A program made the translations under genes and the position numbers. A stretch of DNA of 64,000 nucleotides from Planococcus citri (lineage: Eukaryota; Arthropoda; Insecta; Hemiptera; Pseudococcidae). Below are positions 11,561 through 26,900 of the stretch, piece by piece (within the stretch, counting starts at the first letter, position 1; every line of letters begins with the position of its first letter). The notes beneath the pieces were generated by a model that was not told the DNA's origin, made no database searches, and was given only the letters and a program-made list of their open reading frames with translations. The DNA lies in NCBI RefSeq assembly GCF_950023065.1, contig NC_088681.1, forward strand, positions 64,390,836-64,454,835, given 5' to 3'.

Positions 11561-14500
11561 GTGAGTAGACTAATCGTAAAAAGATTGTCGATGAAGCGCT
11601 AATCGTATAAGCAATTGATTAATGGCGTGATATTATTTTTATTTTTTAATACACACGTATCAACTACTTGTTAGCTAAAGGTCGATATACAGGGTAATTG
11701 AAGGTGATAACGTTATAGTGTTTGATATAATTTCGATAGAATATACCGTGAAATCTCATCATAACGCCTCGCTCAGGTATATTAATATGAAAAAATCCTT
11801 CATTTCGGTGTAAGCACGATTTTTTTTTTTTTAATTTTTAGCTAATTAATTCGATAAAGGTTATCTCTCTTTAATACTCGAGTCGGGTTTGTTTATGTTT
11901 AGCTTCGGCTTCGGCTCTTCGATGAGCATTTTTTTGTGTTGGAATATTTTACGAGTAATCGAGTATAATTTAGCACAGTTCTGAGTTCACGATACACTAT
12001 TTTGGATTAAATAGGGTGTAACTTAATTAATATTTCACCGTACCTATGCAAATAGTACCATTATTATGTAATGACTGTATAGTATGGTAGAATTCTTTAA
12101 TTATACATGTCATCGTACTGTAACCAGCCACTGTAAAATCGATTCGCAGCAAGAAATTTTTCACATATTGTGGCAGTCCACCTTTTTTAAACTCGAGATG
12201 ATTATCGTATCGTTGAATATAATACTTAATTGTCCAATTTACGAGGGTTACTGTTAATGCTCGTAGTTTTAGCTGTACGAAGGTGTGTAATAATTGAAGA
12301 TAAAGATCTAGAAATTTATTTATTACAAAATAATACACGTGATTCGAATGTACGGTTTCAACCGTCGAAGGATCACTGCTGAGTTAGTCAGTTACTTAGT
12401 GGTATATTTTTTGCGAATTTATTATTCACTTAGGTACCTACTATAATGATACAGTGTTGAAGATTTTGACGAGCACTTGTCATTATATTTTACCGTAGTG
12501 TTGGTCTTTCGCAATCGATTTTATATACTTTATAGTAATCGTAGTGCTACCTACTTGAATGAATTAATCATAAATAAAGCTAGATACAAGCTTTAGGCAT
12601 TTGCACAATACAAACGCCGTTGTTAAGCAATTAACTTCGTACATGTGTGGTCATATTTGAGCATTGTATTGCGGTTTTCATTTCTTTTTATCCAAGTTAT
12701 TGGTGCAATATTTCTTACTAGGGAACTTTCACAACCCGAGAAGTCTGATCGAAGTGAAATTTGGATCACTGAAATTGAGCATTTCATACAACAATTGAAT
12801 ATTTTTGACAATTCAAGTACCTATGGATTCTAAAAAAAAAAAACAAACAAAAAAAAACGTATATTTGGCCAGTAAAAATGACTGAAATTGCTCCTGAAAG
12901 TAAAATTGATTCCCTCGAACCGAATTTCACCATTTTCAGTCACTCTGGAGGCTCTAACGTGGTTTTAAATTTTTGCAGAATGTTGATTTGTTGAAATTTC
13001 TGGAGAAAACATGTAAAATAACTTGAGAAGCTGAAAATCGAGTTATGGCTTACCTATTCTTAACCCGTGTGAAGAATTTTTATGCATTTGAGTCGATTGA
13101 CGATTACCTGGCGGAAATCTCGAGGGTGTTTTTGACCAGCATTTTACAGTGTTATTATTTAAAATATTCTGATGAAAAAAAACCACTTGAATGAAGCGTT
13201 TGCCTGGAATTATTCGCCAAAAATCGAAAAGTTATAAATTAGATAATTTTAACGCCTTCTGGAAAAATTTTAATAATTCTGCAGAAATCGGAAATCGATC
13301 TGGAGGCTCCAGATTGACAAGGGGGGGGGGGGGGTGGTTTCAGACAAGACTAAGACATTCGGATAAATTTCAGAAGCTTCCTCACGAACAAAAATTTTTG
13401 ATTTATTTGATTTTTTTCTATTCTTGTTCAAAAAAACACTTGAGATGTTTCCCTGGAAATTGGGCCAAATGTTGATAAACTTGTTGAAATACAACTCAAT
13501 TATGAGGGTTCCAGAAAGACTCGAAATGGTGAAATTTGGATTTTTAGGGTTAGTTTCAGACGAGACAAAGTCATTCACGTAAATTTCAAAAAATTTTCCA
13601 CAAACAGAGAAATTTTTGTTTTTTTAAAAATTTTTTTAAATAAAAAATTCTGGTAAAAAAATCACTTGAGGTGTTTTCCAGAAAATTGGACCAAATTTTG
13701 AAAAACTCGTTAACTATGAGTTCAGAATGAGTCATAACTCGATTTCAAGCTGCCCAAATCAATTTCCACACCGTCTGGAGAAATTTTTAATAATTCAGCA
13801 GAAATCGAAAATCGCTCTGGAAGCTCCAGAATGACGAGGGGAGGGGGTTGGTTTCAGACAAGACTAAGCCATTCGGGAAAATTTCAGCAACTTCCTCATA
13901 AACAGAAAACTTTTTTGATTTTTTGAATTTTTTTTTGATAAAAATTTTGGTTTAAAAATATCACTCGAGATGTTTTCCTGGAAATTGGGCCAAATGTTAC
14001 TAAACTCGTTAATGAGTCACAACTCGATTTTAAGCTGCCTAAATAAATTTCCACGTGTTCCTGAAGAAATTTTTAAAATTCTGGAGAAATCGAAAATCGC
14101 TCTGGAGGCTCCAAAATGACTCGAAATAGTGAAATTTGGATTTTTAGGGTTGGTTTCAGACAAGACAAAGTCATTCGCGTAAATTTCAACAAAATTTTCA
14201 CAAATAGAAAAATTTTTGTTTTTAAAAATTTTTTTAAATAAAAAATTCTGATAAAAAAGATCACTTGAGATGTTTTCCTGAAAATTGGGCCAAATTTTGA
14301 TAAACTCGTCAACTAAGGGTTCAGAATGAGTCACAATTCATTTTAAGCTGCCCAAATCAATTTCCACACCGTGTGGAGAAATTTTTAAAATTCTGGAGAA
14401 ATCGAAAATCGCGTGCTGGAGGTTTCAAAATAACTCGAAATGGTAAAATTTGGGTCTGGAAAGTTGGTTTTAGACAAAACAAAGCCATTCGCGTAAATTT

Positions 14501-17500
14501 CAAAAAAAAAATTCACAAACAGAAAAATTTTTGTTTTTTTGAATTTTTTTTTGATAAACATTCTGGTCAAAAAAAAGCACTCGAGGTGTTTTCCAGGAAA
14601 TCGGGCGAAATGTTGATAAACTCGTTTAATATGGATTCAGAATGAGTTACAAGTCGATTTTCAGCTGCCCAAATTAATTTCCACAAGTTCTGGAGAAATT
14701 TTTGAATTCTTGAGAAATCAAAAATCGTGCTGGGGGTTTCAGAATGGCTCGAAATGGTGATATTTGGATTTGGAGGGTTCGTTTCAGACGAGACATAGCT
14801 ATTCGCGTTAATTTCAAAAGTTTTTCCACAAACAGGAAGATTTTTGTTTTTTTGAATTTTTTTTAAATGAAGATTTTAGTTTTAAAAAATGCACTCGAGA
14901 TGTCCGCCTATTGAATAGGTTCAGAATAAGGCCCAACTCGATTTTCAACTGCCCAAATTAATTTCCACAAGTTCTGGAGACATTTTTAAATTCTGGAAGA
15001 ATCAAAAATCGCGAGCTGGAGGCTCCAGAACAACTCAAAACGGCAAAATTTGGATCTGGAGGGTTGGTTTTAGACGAGCCAAAGTCATTCGCGTTAATTT
15101 CAAAAAAATTTCCACAAATAGAAAAATCTTTGTTTTTTTGAATTTTTTTATGATAAAAATTTTGGCCAAAAAAAAAAAAACGAACTTGAGGTGTCTGCCT
15201 AAAAATCGGACCAAAAGTACCGAGATAAGCTCGTGAAATAGGTTCAGAATAAGCCCCAACTCGATTCTCAGCTGCCCAAATTAATTTCCATGAGTTCTGG
15301 AGAAATATTTTAATTCTGGAGAAATCAAAAATCGCTTTGAAAGCCTTAGAATGGCTTGAAATGTTGAAATTCGAATTAGGGGGATTAGATTTACTGGAAA
15401 CAGATAATTTTTGATTTTTTTAGTGTTCTTCTTATCAGTCAAAAAAACACACTCGAGGTGTCCTCTTTGGAAATCGGGTCAATTAGCGACAAACTCGTTT
15501 AATAAAGTCGAAAATAAGCAACAATTATTTCGTTTTAAGCTGCACAAGTTGATTTACATGTCTTCTTCTGGAGAAATTTCGAAATTCTGGAGAAATCAAA
15601 AATTGCTTTGGAGGCTCCAGAATGACCGCAGATGGTAAAATTCGGTTCAAGAGAGTTGATATTACTTTCAGAACTGTCTGTAGGTACCTAATTTTTACTG
15701 AATTTTCTCAAAAAAGCGTGAATTGTCAAAAATGGTCAATTTTGAATTTTTTAAAGATCAAAAAACCAGAAAAAAATTGATTGCAAATTTGATTTACCTA
15801 TTTTTTTGAAATGAGGCGTTAAAAAGATGCAAAATTCTCTCTCTACATTCAATTCACGTGGTTTTGAATCCAGTAAGTGTGATTATTTTATGGCTTTCCA
15901 TGTTGCATTTGTGTCATTTGTGTGAGAAAAAAAAACTTAAGGTAACCTTATTTCATCACTTTACCTTGCAAGTTGAAAAGTCTCAAATTAAAAAAAAAAA
16001 AAAAAAAAAAAAACTATCCGAATTTTTCTGCAGGCAGTGCAGGCTACAGATTGGTCCGAAAATGATGGAAATTGATTCAGAGAGGGGGGGAGGTCGACTT
16101 TAGGAAATAGATGAAATGTTGAGCAATTTATGCAAAAAGTGACGATTTTGGAATTTTTTATTACCTATTTACCTAGAGATTTTTTTCACTTTGTAAAAAG
16201 ATACACTTTTCAACTCGTCGATCACATCTCGAATTTCGTGACTCAACGACCCTAATCGATTTGGAATGTCCAGTTCATGACAGAATTGAATTTTCAGCTG
16301 TCCAAGTATATTTACAACGCCTTCTAGAGCGATTTGAAATGGCTGGAGAAAATCCACGTTTTTCTGGAGGCTCCAGATTGGCTGGAAAATTGTACCAATT
16401 GATTCGGCGAGTCAACTTTAGGGGGTTAAAGAGGTTTTGAGTTGATTAATTACCTACAAAAAATAAAAATATTGTCATTTTTGGAATTTTTTCAAAATTT
16501 AAGATTTTTCACCTATAGTAAAAAAATTTAAAAAAATACACTTTTCAACTCATCGTCTCTAGTTTGCGATTCACCAACCCTAATCGATTCAGAAGGTCGA
16601 ACTTTTGACAGGATTCAATTTTCAGCTGCTGAAGTTGATTACAACGCCTTCCGGAGCGATTTGAAATTGCTGGAGAAAACCCAACTTTTATTGGAAGCTC
16701 TCTAGATCGGCTAGAAAATGGGGGCAATTGATTTGAGTGAGGGGTCGACTTTCGTAAATAACCCGAGTTTCAGTCGCTTTCAGAGCTGAAACATGGGACA
16801 CGAATACACTAACGCGAATTTATTGTGCAATATTAATTAAATAGAAATATTTAAAATCGTGTTAAGATATCAGAATCGTTGAGAATGTCATCGACATAAA
16901 AATAAGTTAATAACGACGTGTATCATGTATCGTTTCATTATTTGCACGTCATCAGAAGGCTTATCGTTGGGTATTTTTCATATCTCGTTAGGTTGAAATT
17001 GTCATCTTTTTTTAGAGTGAAAAATGAATGTCACCATCATGTTAAAAAATTCGATAACATTTCAGTTTTCTTCAACCTCCTTTTTTTTAGAATTTTTTTA
17101 AATTATTGGAAGAAAGCAGAGACTCTGAATTCTGATGCTTCTGAGTTCAACGTGAGTTTTGAGCTTTTGAATCTGTAGTAATTGCAATACGATAAAGTCG
17201 TTAAATGTTACCCATTTATTCGGTGACGAGTTTCATTAATATGTCATTGAATATAACGTTCGAAAAGGCCAAAAGCTTCGAAAACTCCCAAGTCCCAACC
17301 CATCGTCGTATCGATTTGCAACGCAATGCAACATTGTGTGAGGGCACCTTTACATACGCGACTCACGTGGTAAAAAAACCCGCATCGCGCATGTCACGTC
17401 GAAAAATACGTAATTATGACGTCATTTTGAAGTTTGCGCAGGTCCCCGCTCCAATCCTCCGCCACCGCTGTTGGCCACTCGAACGAAACCCAACTCGTTC

Positions 17501-20500
17501 GGAATAAGTTTGATTCCAGTCATCAACTGAAAACAGCTGTCGATAGTAATACCGATAAAATGAGCGAATGTAGCAGAAAAATCCAACCGATGGATACGCC
17601 AAATCAAAAAGGTACCAATGATGGATACTCCCTCGGTCCAGGATTCAATACTTTTCGTGGAACTGATTTCGTCAAAGATGGGAGATTAAATAAGGTAAGA
17701 GTTTTTACTTTTTTTTAACGATAATTTTCATTTCACTTAAAATCGTCTCTTCTGTTATCAGTACTATTATCACTAACGTAATTTTTTTTCTACCAAATTA
17801 GTTATTAAATTAATGGTGACAATTTCGTACCATTTTACTAACATCCTGTACAGTGAAAAAAATCTGTTAATATTTATAATTCACATGTTGCTCATTACAA
17901 TGAATCGTGCAATTTTGCAAAAAAAATTTCAAACCATAACCGCAGTGTTTATCAAAGCAAAGCCGAAAGCACCTCTTGTTATCTATATATTCAAACGTCG
18001 TGGATTTTTTCAAGTTAAACTTTCTACTGTGAAGTTCACATTCACATTGTCGTTAGTCAAGGTGAAATTCTCATTTCATTTCACTTATTTGTACGTAAAA
18101 AAATTTCCACATCGTACACCTAAACGTATAGGTACATATTTACTTGCCCAAACCGAAACTATACCAACTTGGTCGACGTTCTCGTATTATTTCCTCGTTC
18201 GAAAAACTCGAATTTATTACACAAATCGTATTCAAGGCCATTCGACTCGACTGGTTCAAGCTCTAAAAGTTTTCCCAATAAAAATAGCACCTATCTGTGT
18301 ACGTACTTTGGAAATTCAATCACAGCTTCGAATCAAGGAGAACGTCTCTGATGGTCACGATCTTCCATAAGAGTTAATGACCGCAATTTTCTATCTTCGT
18401 TCGTAGGTATAGGTAATTTCCCAGGTTCGTAGATCGAGATTTTTTTTCTTCTTATGAACTACCTGTTGAAAAAATTTACCTCATATACCTTCTGGCTGAA
18501 TCATAGGGCTGCACATCTGTGTTGTAGTATACTTATATTTCTTGGTATAATAATTATACGAAGCTTGGTCATAGAACATAAAAGAATAGTGATTCCATGG
18601 GATTTTTATTTTATTTATTTAATTTTTCAAAGAATACAGCTCACTCTTTGAAGTTTCTGTTTCTTTATTGTACCTACTGCGGTATTCTTCATTCGTTAAT
18701 GTACGTGCTCGTATATTTAATAAGCTTCGTAAAATCAGACGAATTAGGTAATTAAGCTGATATCCTCTGTTCTCGTATCATTTTCGGCAATTAAGTTACA
18801 CTAATAGGTCAACGAAATTTGCCATAAGTATTTAAAGCGCAAGCACAATAAGAATATGAAAATTGACCGTAACCTTCGTTTCGTTCGTACGTTTTAACCT
18901 TCAAATAATTTTATTTTATGTTTGATATTAGCAAGGGTAACGTTACGATGATTTTTTTCTGTCTTTATCAAAACTAATTCAATTATCTGAGAATTAGGTT
19001 ATTTATTTTTGTTCTCGCGAAAAAAACCTGTATTTTAATATTTTTTCGAGTTAATGAGTCGTTGTCTGGAGATTTAAACGAGGATTTTAGGGTAATTTTG
19101 TATTATTTTGGAGAAAGAATGGATGTATTGTTTATGAAAAAATATTCTAAGTGCTCGAGTTGCGGTTAGAAAATGCTGGAAGTGGGTTGAAATTGAGAAT
19201 AATGGTTGACTTTTTGATGAAAATTCGAAAATTGCTCGAATTTTAACGACGATATAAATTTAATGAGGGGGGGGGGGGGGGTTGAAAGATCGATGTAAAA
19301 ATGTGTAAGTATATTTCTGGCGATTCTGGTGATTTTTCAAAAAAAAAAAAAATCCAAAGTGCATCTTTTTGCAAAATTTAGTAATTTGGTAATTTTTTAA
19401 GAGGCTTTAATTTAAAAAAAAAAAAAAATTGAAAAAATTGTGACGTTTGATGTCTTATGAAATAAACAGAGTGTGATAGATCATGCTCACTTCTCAGATC
19501 CGTGGAAAGGGGAGAGGTGAGGAAGGGGAGGGGGGTCGTCCCAATCCTCGATTTACTGCAGGTATCGAAGAATGAAAAAATTGCATAAAATAAAATAACG
19601 AATAATGTGTTGAATTTTCAAAATTTGTCGATAAATTTATCCACGAATTGATTTTTTTATTACAGGGGGTAGGGGGTACATTTGCCCTGGGCCCATTTTG
19701 ACCCTCGACAAGTCTTGATTTTCTTTTGATCGTTCAAAAAAGAAATAAAATGAAACTCTGATTTTTTGAAAACGTTTTAAATTCAGTTATAATTTAAAAA
19801 GGACAATTTGAGATTTATTTTTGAAGAGCAGAGATTAAAGTAATTTGAACTTTCTGAAGAATTCAAGAAATTTACTCCCTCAATTTTCAAGAGAGTGAGT
19901 ATGAGTCAAATTTGAAAAAAATTTTGAACATTTTTATTTTAAAAAAATCATTTATAAAGTTAAATCTTACTTCTCCTTGAGTCGAGAAATAATTGAGCAC
20001 AATTTGTGGTTTTCACTCATTTTTTACGAGATTCGAATTGGATTTGAGTAAGGTTTGGCCTCTCGATTGATTTGTTTTCCTTCTATATTTCTTCCCCTTT
20101 CCCTCCCCCCGAAAGAAGATCACAAACCTGGAAAAACTTCAAAATTGTTACAAGTTTTGAGACGAAATTTGTAAAAGTTGAAACAATTTTGAAATTTTTT
20201 AAGGTAAAGTAATCAATTCCTTTATTTAGAGATGTTTTTAGCTAAAATTGAAAAGTTGAAATGAAAATTTTGAATTTTTTTCAGTTTTAATTGAAAAAAA
20301 AGTTAGCTTTTTGGGAAAACCTGAGGGTCCAACGATAAAAAAAAATGAAGAGGAACAAAATTTTATAATTTGAAGCATACAATTTTTTATATCGTTTTAG
20401 TACGAATAATTTTTTTGATTGAATTTATTTTGGGGTAAGTACTTATTTTGAGCTAATTTTTTTTAATTTTTTTATTGTGAAACGTTATGTAATGAAATAA

Positions 20501-20958
20501 TCGTATTATTTATATTTTTTCATAAAAACCGCGATTGGGAGGGAGGGAGGGAGGGAGGGAGGGAGGGGTCTGAAAATTTAACGAAAAAAATAGAAAGAAA
20601 CAAAATTTAGAGCATGAAATTTCTCATCAGCAGAGTATTGAGTATGATTTAGGCAAACAAGTATCCTTTTTTCGAAAGAGTCATTTGTTTTGAGATATTT
20701 TGAGCTGAAATTGAAAAGTGTTACTCAAAAGACATTTTCTAATGGCAAATTTTATTTTTTTGATTGAAGAAAGAGACCAAAAAAAAAAAAACATTTTTAG
20801 AAAATACCGAAGGCAAGTTTGAATGGGAAGAAAATTTTAGAGATAAAAATTTCTCATCAGTTGAGTGTGATTTATTTACTTTTTTTTTTTTTGAAAAAGT
20901 TGAAAAAATTGCAATAATAAGTCATCAAGTTTTGAAAAAATCTAAATGGTCTTTTTTC

Positions 20959-20993
<35 letters not shown>

Positions 20994-23900
20994 GACTTGG
21001 GAAAAGCTGAAGCTTCTGAGGAAAAATTAGAGAGAATCGAAATCGCAGAGCATAAAATTGCCCCTCCAAAGTGCGAGTACGTTATAAATTTATCAATAAC
21101 TCTGTTCTAAACGGTTTAATTTTTTGAATATTTTTAGATAAATTTGGGAAGTTTAGCTTTTTGAATCAATTGTTTGCAACATAATTGGATTTTTTTTTCT
21201 AATTCAAAAGCTTGATTTTTGGAAATAATTTGTGGGTCTGTTAAAAAATACTAAAAGGAATAAAATTCAAAATTGCGGAACATAGTTAATATTCTCTATC
21301 ATGGAAGATTGCGACAAGTAGTTTTTTTCTAGACTTCTTTTCTGAGATGTTTTGAGTTGAAATCGTGAATTCGTGATGGAGAGTAAAATTTTTCATCAGT
21401 CAAGGGCTAATAGTTTTTTTTTTTTTTTTTTTTTTAGCTGAAATCATAAAATTACTTTCAAATAGGTAGATTTTTTGTTATAAAAAGTCAGATTTTTGAA
21501 AGTTTTTTGATGGAATATATTTTTGGGGAAAACTAAAGGTTCTTCGAAAAATGAAAAGAAGCAGAAATTGTGGATCATAAAAATTCCCATCAAAAGCTTT
21601 ACATTCGGGATATTTTGAGTTGAAATTCCAAAGTTCCACTCAAGTACATTTTTTGTTATAAGTCTGATTTTTTTTTTCATTTTTTAATTCGAAAAAAAAT
21701 TTATATTTGAGGAAAGCTGAGAGTCCTGCAAAAAAAAAAAAATGACAAGAATCGAAGTTGCAGAGCATGAGGTTTCCCTCCAATGAAGGGTTATTCAGTT
21801 TTTTCTGGATTCTGGAAGACTTCGTTTCTAAAAATTTTCATCAAAACAGATTTTTTGTTTTAAAAATGCCATTTTTTTAAAATTCTTGATTCAATGAAGA
21901 GGAATAAAGTTGTGAAGCATAAAATTTCCCATCAGGAAGCGATACAGTATTTTCTGATCCAAGATTTCGTTTTTGAGATGATTTTGACCTGAAATTCAAA
22001 AGTTTCACTCAAATAGATATTTTTAGTTTGAAAAATTCGTTTTTTTCTCATTTTTTATGAAAAAAGAAAATTTTAGAGTATGTTTCCCACGAACGTGACA
22101 TTTTCATCAATTTTTTCTACCTGTAATAGGTGTATTATGTCTTGTGAATTTTCTCACATGGCCGAAAAACTCGAAACAATGCATCCTTGTCGTCAACGTT
22201 TCACCCCCTCCCCCTCCCCCCTCTATCCTCTTTCCACCCCTCGCCTTCTCTCTAGCCTATCACTACTGACTGGCGCAGCACATAAATTTGAATACAATCG
22301 ATTTTCAATACCTGCCTCGTAGTATCTATATAGGTAGAGGTACCTAGAATATATTATAGAACTCATTAATCGTCAATGTAAACAAACTCTGTACAAATGT
22401 CACAAACTTGTCGGTGTTTCGAAATGAAAATACAGATTTAATTACCACGATAAGTTGCCCGTTCGGTATCGAAAGCATAATAATACTTATAGACGACGAC
22501 GTAGAGGAAACCAGTTTTCGATATGATCGATATAATAAGCTCTATGTCGTGGATATATTTGAAACACGAGAAAAAAATAATACATACACGTATAGGTACT
22601 TGGAGTGTAATAAGTGGTAATAAGTACCATGCTCAGTTGTCTGCACATATTCTTTGTAGGTAGTGTAGTGATTTTTCATTCGTGATAGACTCGTATAGTA
22701 GGTAACTGTTCAAATTGTAATACTTGGGTTAATAAACTGAGTATTTTTATAAGTTATAGTTGATTACGATGTCGTGAAATGATTAAGTAATTATTTGTAT
22801 ATTGACTAATCCGAGTGTACGTCTATCTATACGTATGATTGCCGAGTGTTCGAGTCAATTACCTATACGTGAAAGGTTCGACCGAAAATTTGGCTTATGG
22901 TTAGCTCGACTTGACTTAACGTTAGCAGCACGTAATGAGATAATGTGTAATAACGATTCAATCTCGTCTCTTGAATTTACCTACACTCTGTACAGGGTGT
23001 TTCGTAAAAATTCACACTGGCAAAATTTTCCTATTATGATTAGGTACATTGTACTGCATACTTTGCTACCCTGATAAAAAAAATTAAGGTGTTCATGTCT
23101 AAAGTTTTCTCTTTATTAAAAATATCATTAATTATACCCGTATATTGTTAACGATTCGGTATATTGGTCTTGGGGCCACTCGATTATAAATTTTACACGA
23201 TTGTAATCGTCGGCTATTTTCTTCTAGAACGCCCTGTGGTCATAAATAAACTGCAAACATGAAACGTGTCAGACGTCAAAGTCGTGATTTCGCGTACCAC
23301 TAAACGATTTTCTTCTTCTGACTGCAGCTATCTTGCCTGATTAATGTCTTTTTTATCTTATACGGCATGAATAAGTACAATTCGAGGTATACGCTATATT
23401 ATATTGTAGGTATACGAAGAAACTCGAGGTGGTAATATCACGCCATTGTTCGAGAAGAAAAATGAGCATTTATGAAAAAAAAAGACTATATACTTTGCCA
23501 CTGTACATTTTTGAAGGATAATCCAACCTCGTTATTATTCACAGTCCGTAGTCAAATTGAATAAAGATATAGGTTGGGTAATTGAAATAATGCATTTAGT
23601 TAGAACTGGTCCAGGAAATAAATGATCAGCACCGAAACGAATTCAAAGGAAGGTGGAACATAACGTGGCCTAAATTATACTTCCGAATAGAGTTGCGAAA
23701 ATACGAGTAGCAACCATCCTGTTATTTTTGTACATTTTCCTTCTAGGAAGTTTTCCGCGATAATGTGTTGAACCTTCGATTTTCTTTATAAATATTTTTT
23801 TGCTTCGAGTGTAGGGAAGTGTGAGAAATTGATTCGTGGAATATCTTGATTACCTATGTTGATGGTTGGCTCGAGTTTGATAAATGGAAGGAAATTTTTA

Positions 23901-26900
23901 CTAAATTCTAGTGATTTTCTCGTTCTTTTGAATATCGATTGGTTTAAATTGAAAATTAAAAGTTTGAGATGTAATTGATTTTCTGAATTCAGGGGGGGGG
24001 GGGAGAGATGTTTATATTTATTTAGATAATAAAGTTTGAGTGATTTTTTTGTCCTGTTCTGATGTTCTGAGCAGCTTTTAACTTCCTCTAATTCACTTTA
24101 AGTGTCGAAAAATACGTTCGAATGTGTTGCTGGGAGAGGGGGAGGGGATGGAGAGTTGGAGACGGACGTGAAGTGGATCCTTATGTACGGAGAGGGGATA
24201 AGTTACCTTTCTACTACAGAAAAAAGTAACAATTTTTGTGATTTTTTTTTTGTATTCTCAACAAATTTGTAAGTATAGGATTGCAACTTTTTTTTTTTGA
24301 AATTTGACCCAGGAGAGTGATGTTGAGGATACCAAATTGGCAGCTTTCTGGGATCACTTCCCCTGGGAAAGGAGTTCTTGCCTTCGTGCTTTCACTGAAT
24401 GCTTTTTCCTCCTTTCCCTCCCCCTCCTTAACTAATGTAAGATCTGTATCAAAGCACGAGATATTGGTAATTTTGGTTGAATCTGCGAAATTGGACTCTT
24501 TTTTTAAAAATCGAACAATGCACGAGATGGGAGAGGCTGAAGGAGCACTGAAGGGTCATATCCAAAAAAAAAAGTAGATATTCCAACTCGGCATTTTCAA
24601 ATTAGTGGGAATCGACATGTCACGCCAAATTCAAGAGAGAAGGGGAGGGGGGTACATTAGAGGGTCCTACATCCGAAAGAACCCGGCACTTTCGAAATGT
24701 TTTCAATTTTTTGACACTTCGGCCTACAAAAATAATTTTTTCGACATTAAAATTTAAAAATAACTAAATGGGTTGGCTTTAAAATGAAAATCAATTAGAA
24801 AATCTGTCTCGTACATTCGGGGTTGATCTCTCGATTCAAGATAGATTATGATCGAAAGTCGATTAATTGAATCCCAGAAATCGATTTATTTGGAATTTTC
24901 GGTTCCGTATGATCGATCATGTTCGAAATGAAAAATTGATTTTAGCCTCTAAAATGAACTCTTCAATCAGAAATTTTGATCTTAATTGGAAATCGATCAA
25001 TCGAATATCGCAAAAATCGACTTATTTGCGATTTTCGATTCCGTTTTATCGATCACGTTCAAAATAAAAAAATCAATTTTAGCCTCCAAAATAAACTTTT
25101 CGATTGAAAATTTTAATCAAGATTGAAAATCGATCAATCGAATCGCAAAAATCGACTTATTTGCGATTTTCGATTCCATAATGATCGATCACGTTCGAAT
25201 TGAAAAATCAATTTCAACCTCAAAACTTGACACTCCAATTTGAAATTTTATCATTATTGGAAATCGATCAATCGAATCGCAAAAATCGATTTTTTTGCGA
25301 TTTTTGATTCCATATGATTGATTATGTTCGAAATGAAAAATCAATTTTAACCTCAAAAATGAACTCTCCAATCAGAAATTTTGATGATATTTGGAAAATT
25401 GGAAAATCGGAAAATCGATCAATCGAACCACAAAAATCGACTTATTTGCGATTTTCGATTCCGTATGATCGATAACGTTCGACATGAAAAAATCAATTTT
25501 AGCCTCCAAAATAAACTTTTCGATTGAAAATTTTAATCATGATTGAAAATCGATCAATCGAATCGCAAAAATCGACTTATTTGCGATTTTCGGTTCCATA
25601 TGATCGGTCACGTTCGAATTGAAAAATCAATTTCAACCTCAAAACTTGACACTCCAATTGGAAATTTTATCATTATTGGAAATCGATCAATCGAATCGGA
25701 AAAATCGACTTTTTTGCGATTATCGATTCCACATGATCGATCATGTTCGAAATGAAAAATCAATTTTAGCCTCAAAAATGAATTCTCCAATTAGAAATTT
25801 TGATTATGTTTGGAAAATTGGAAAATCGATCAATCAAACCGCAAAAATCGACTTATTTGCGATTTTCCATATGATCGATTATCTTCGAGGATATGAAAAA
25901 TAAATTTTAGCTTTAAAAATAAACTTCCCTATCAAAAATTGATCATGATCGAAAATCGATCGATCGAGCCCCAAAAGTCGATTCATTCGCGATTTTCGAT
26001 TCCATATGATCGATCACGTTCGAATTGAAAAATTAATTTTAACCTCAAAAATTGACTCTCCAATTAAAAATTCTATCTGTCATTATTGAAAATCGATCAA
26101 TCGAATCGCAAAAATCGACTTTTTGCGATTTTCGATTCCATATGATCGATTACAATCGAAATGAAAAATCAATTTTAACCTCTAAAATGAACTTTTCGAT
26201 CACTAATTTTGATCATAATTGGAAAATTGAAAATCGATCAATCGAACCACAAAAATCGACTTCTTTGCGATTTTCGATTCCATAACTTCTCTATCAAAAA
26301 TTGATTATGATCGAAAATCGATCAATCAAGCCCCAAAAGTCGATTTATTCGAGATTTTCGATTCTACATATATTATGATTGATCATGTTTGTTTAAAATG
26401 ATCATCCTCAAAAATAATTTCCCAATCAAAAATTTTAATCATGATTGAAAATCGATTAATCGAACCCCAAAAATCGATTTATTTGCGATTTTAGATTTGA
26501 AGTGATTGATCGTGTTGGAAATTAAAAATTAATTATTGCACCCTCAGATCTAAACCTTCTGATGAATCATTAAAAATTGATTAATCGAATCACATTCTTC
26601 TTCTATGATTGGGAAGTCTAATTTGGGTGATAGAATATCCCCTCACTAGTTGCTTACTTTTTTTCAAAATAATGAGCCAGGGAGATATGTATTAGAAGGT
26701 GGGATTTGAAAAATAACGGAACTGACTATTCTAACTCAGTGAGCTCGATTGTTCAATGAAAATCGATTTGTCACATCAAAAAAAAAAATTCCAAAATAAG
26801 CTATTTGTTTTCATTGAAGCCTCGTAAGTTGAACAAATTTTCCAAAATGTTGAACAAATTCTCCGAAATGTTAAAATTTCATCAGGTTTGAGGTACATAG

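Noticed and set aside
12027..12338. 103-codon minus-strand frame in Men intron 1
   Set aside because: No known domain and no gene context; AT-rich chance frame.
17813..18370. 185-codon open frame in Men intron 2
   Set aside because: No recognisable domain, composition like the surrounding AT-rich intron, and no splice or promoter context; most likely chance.
22994..23020. End of another mariner-type element (CAGGGTGTTTCG)
   Set aside because: No partner terminus or transposase seen nearby.
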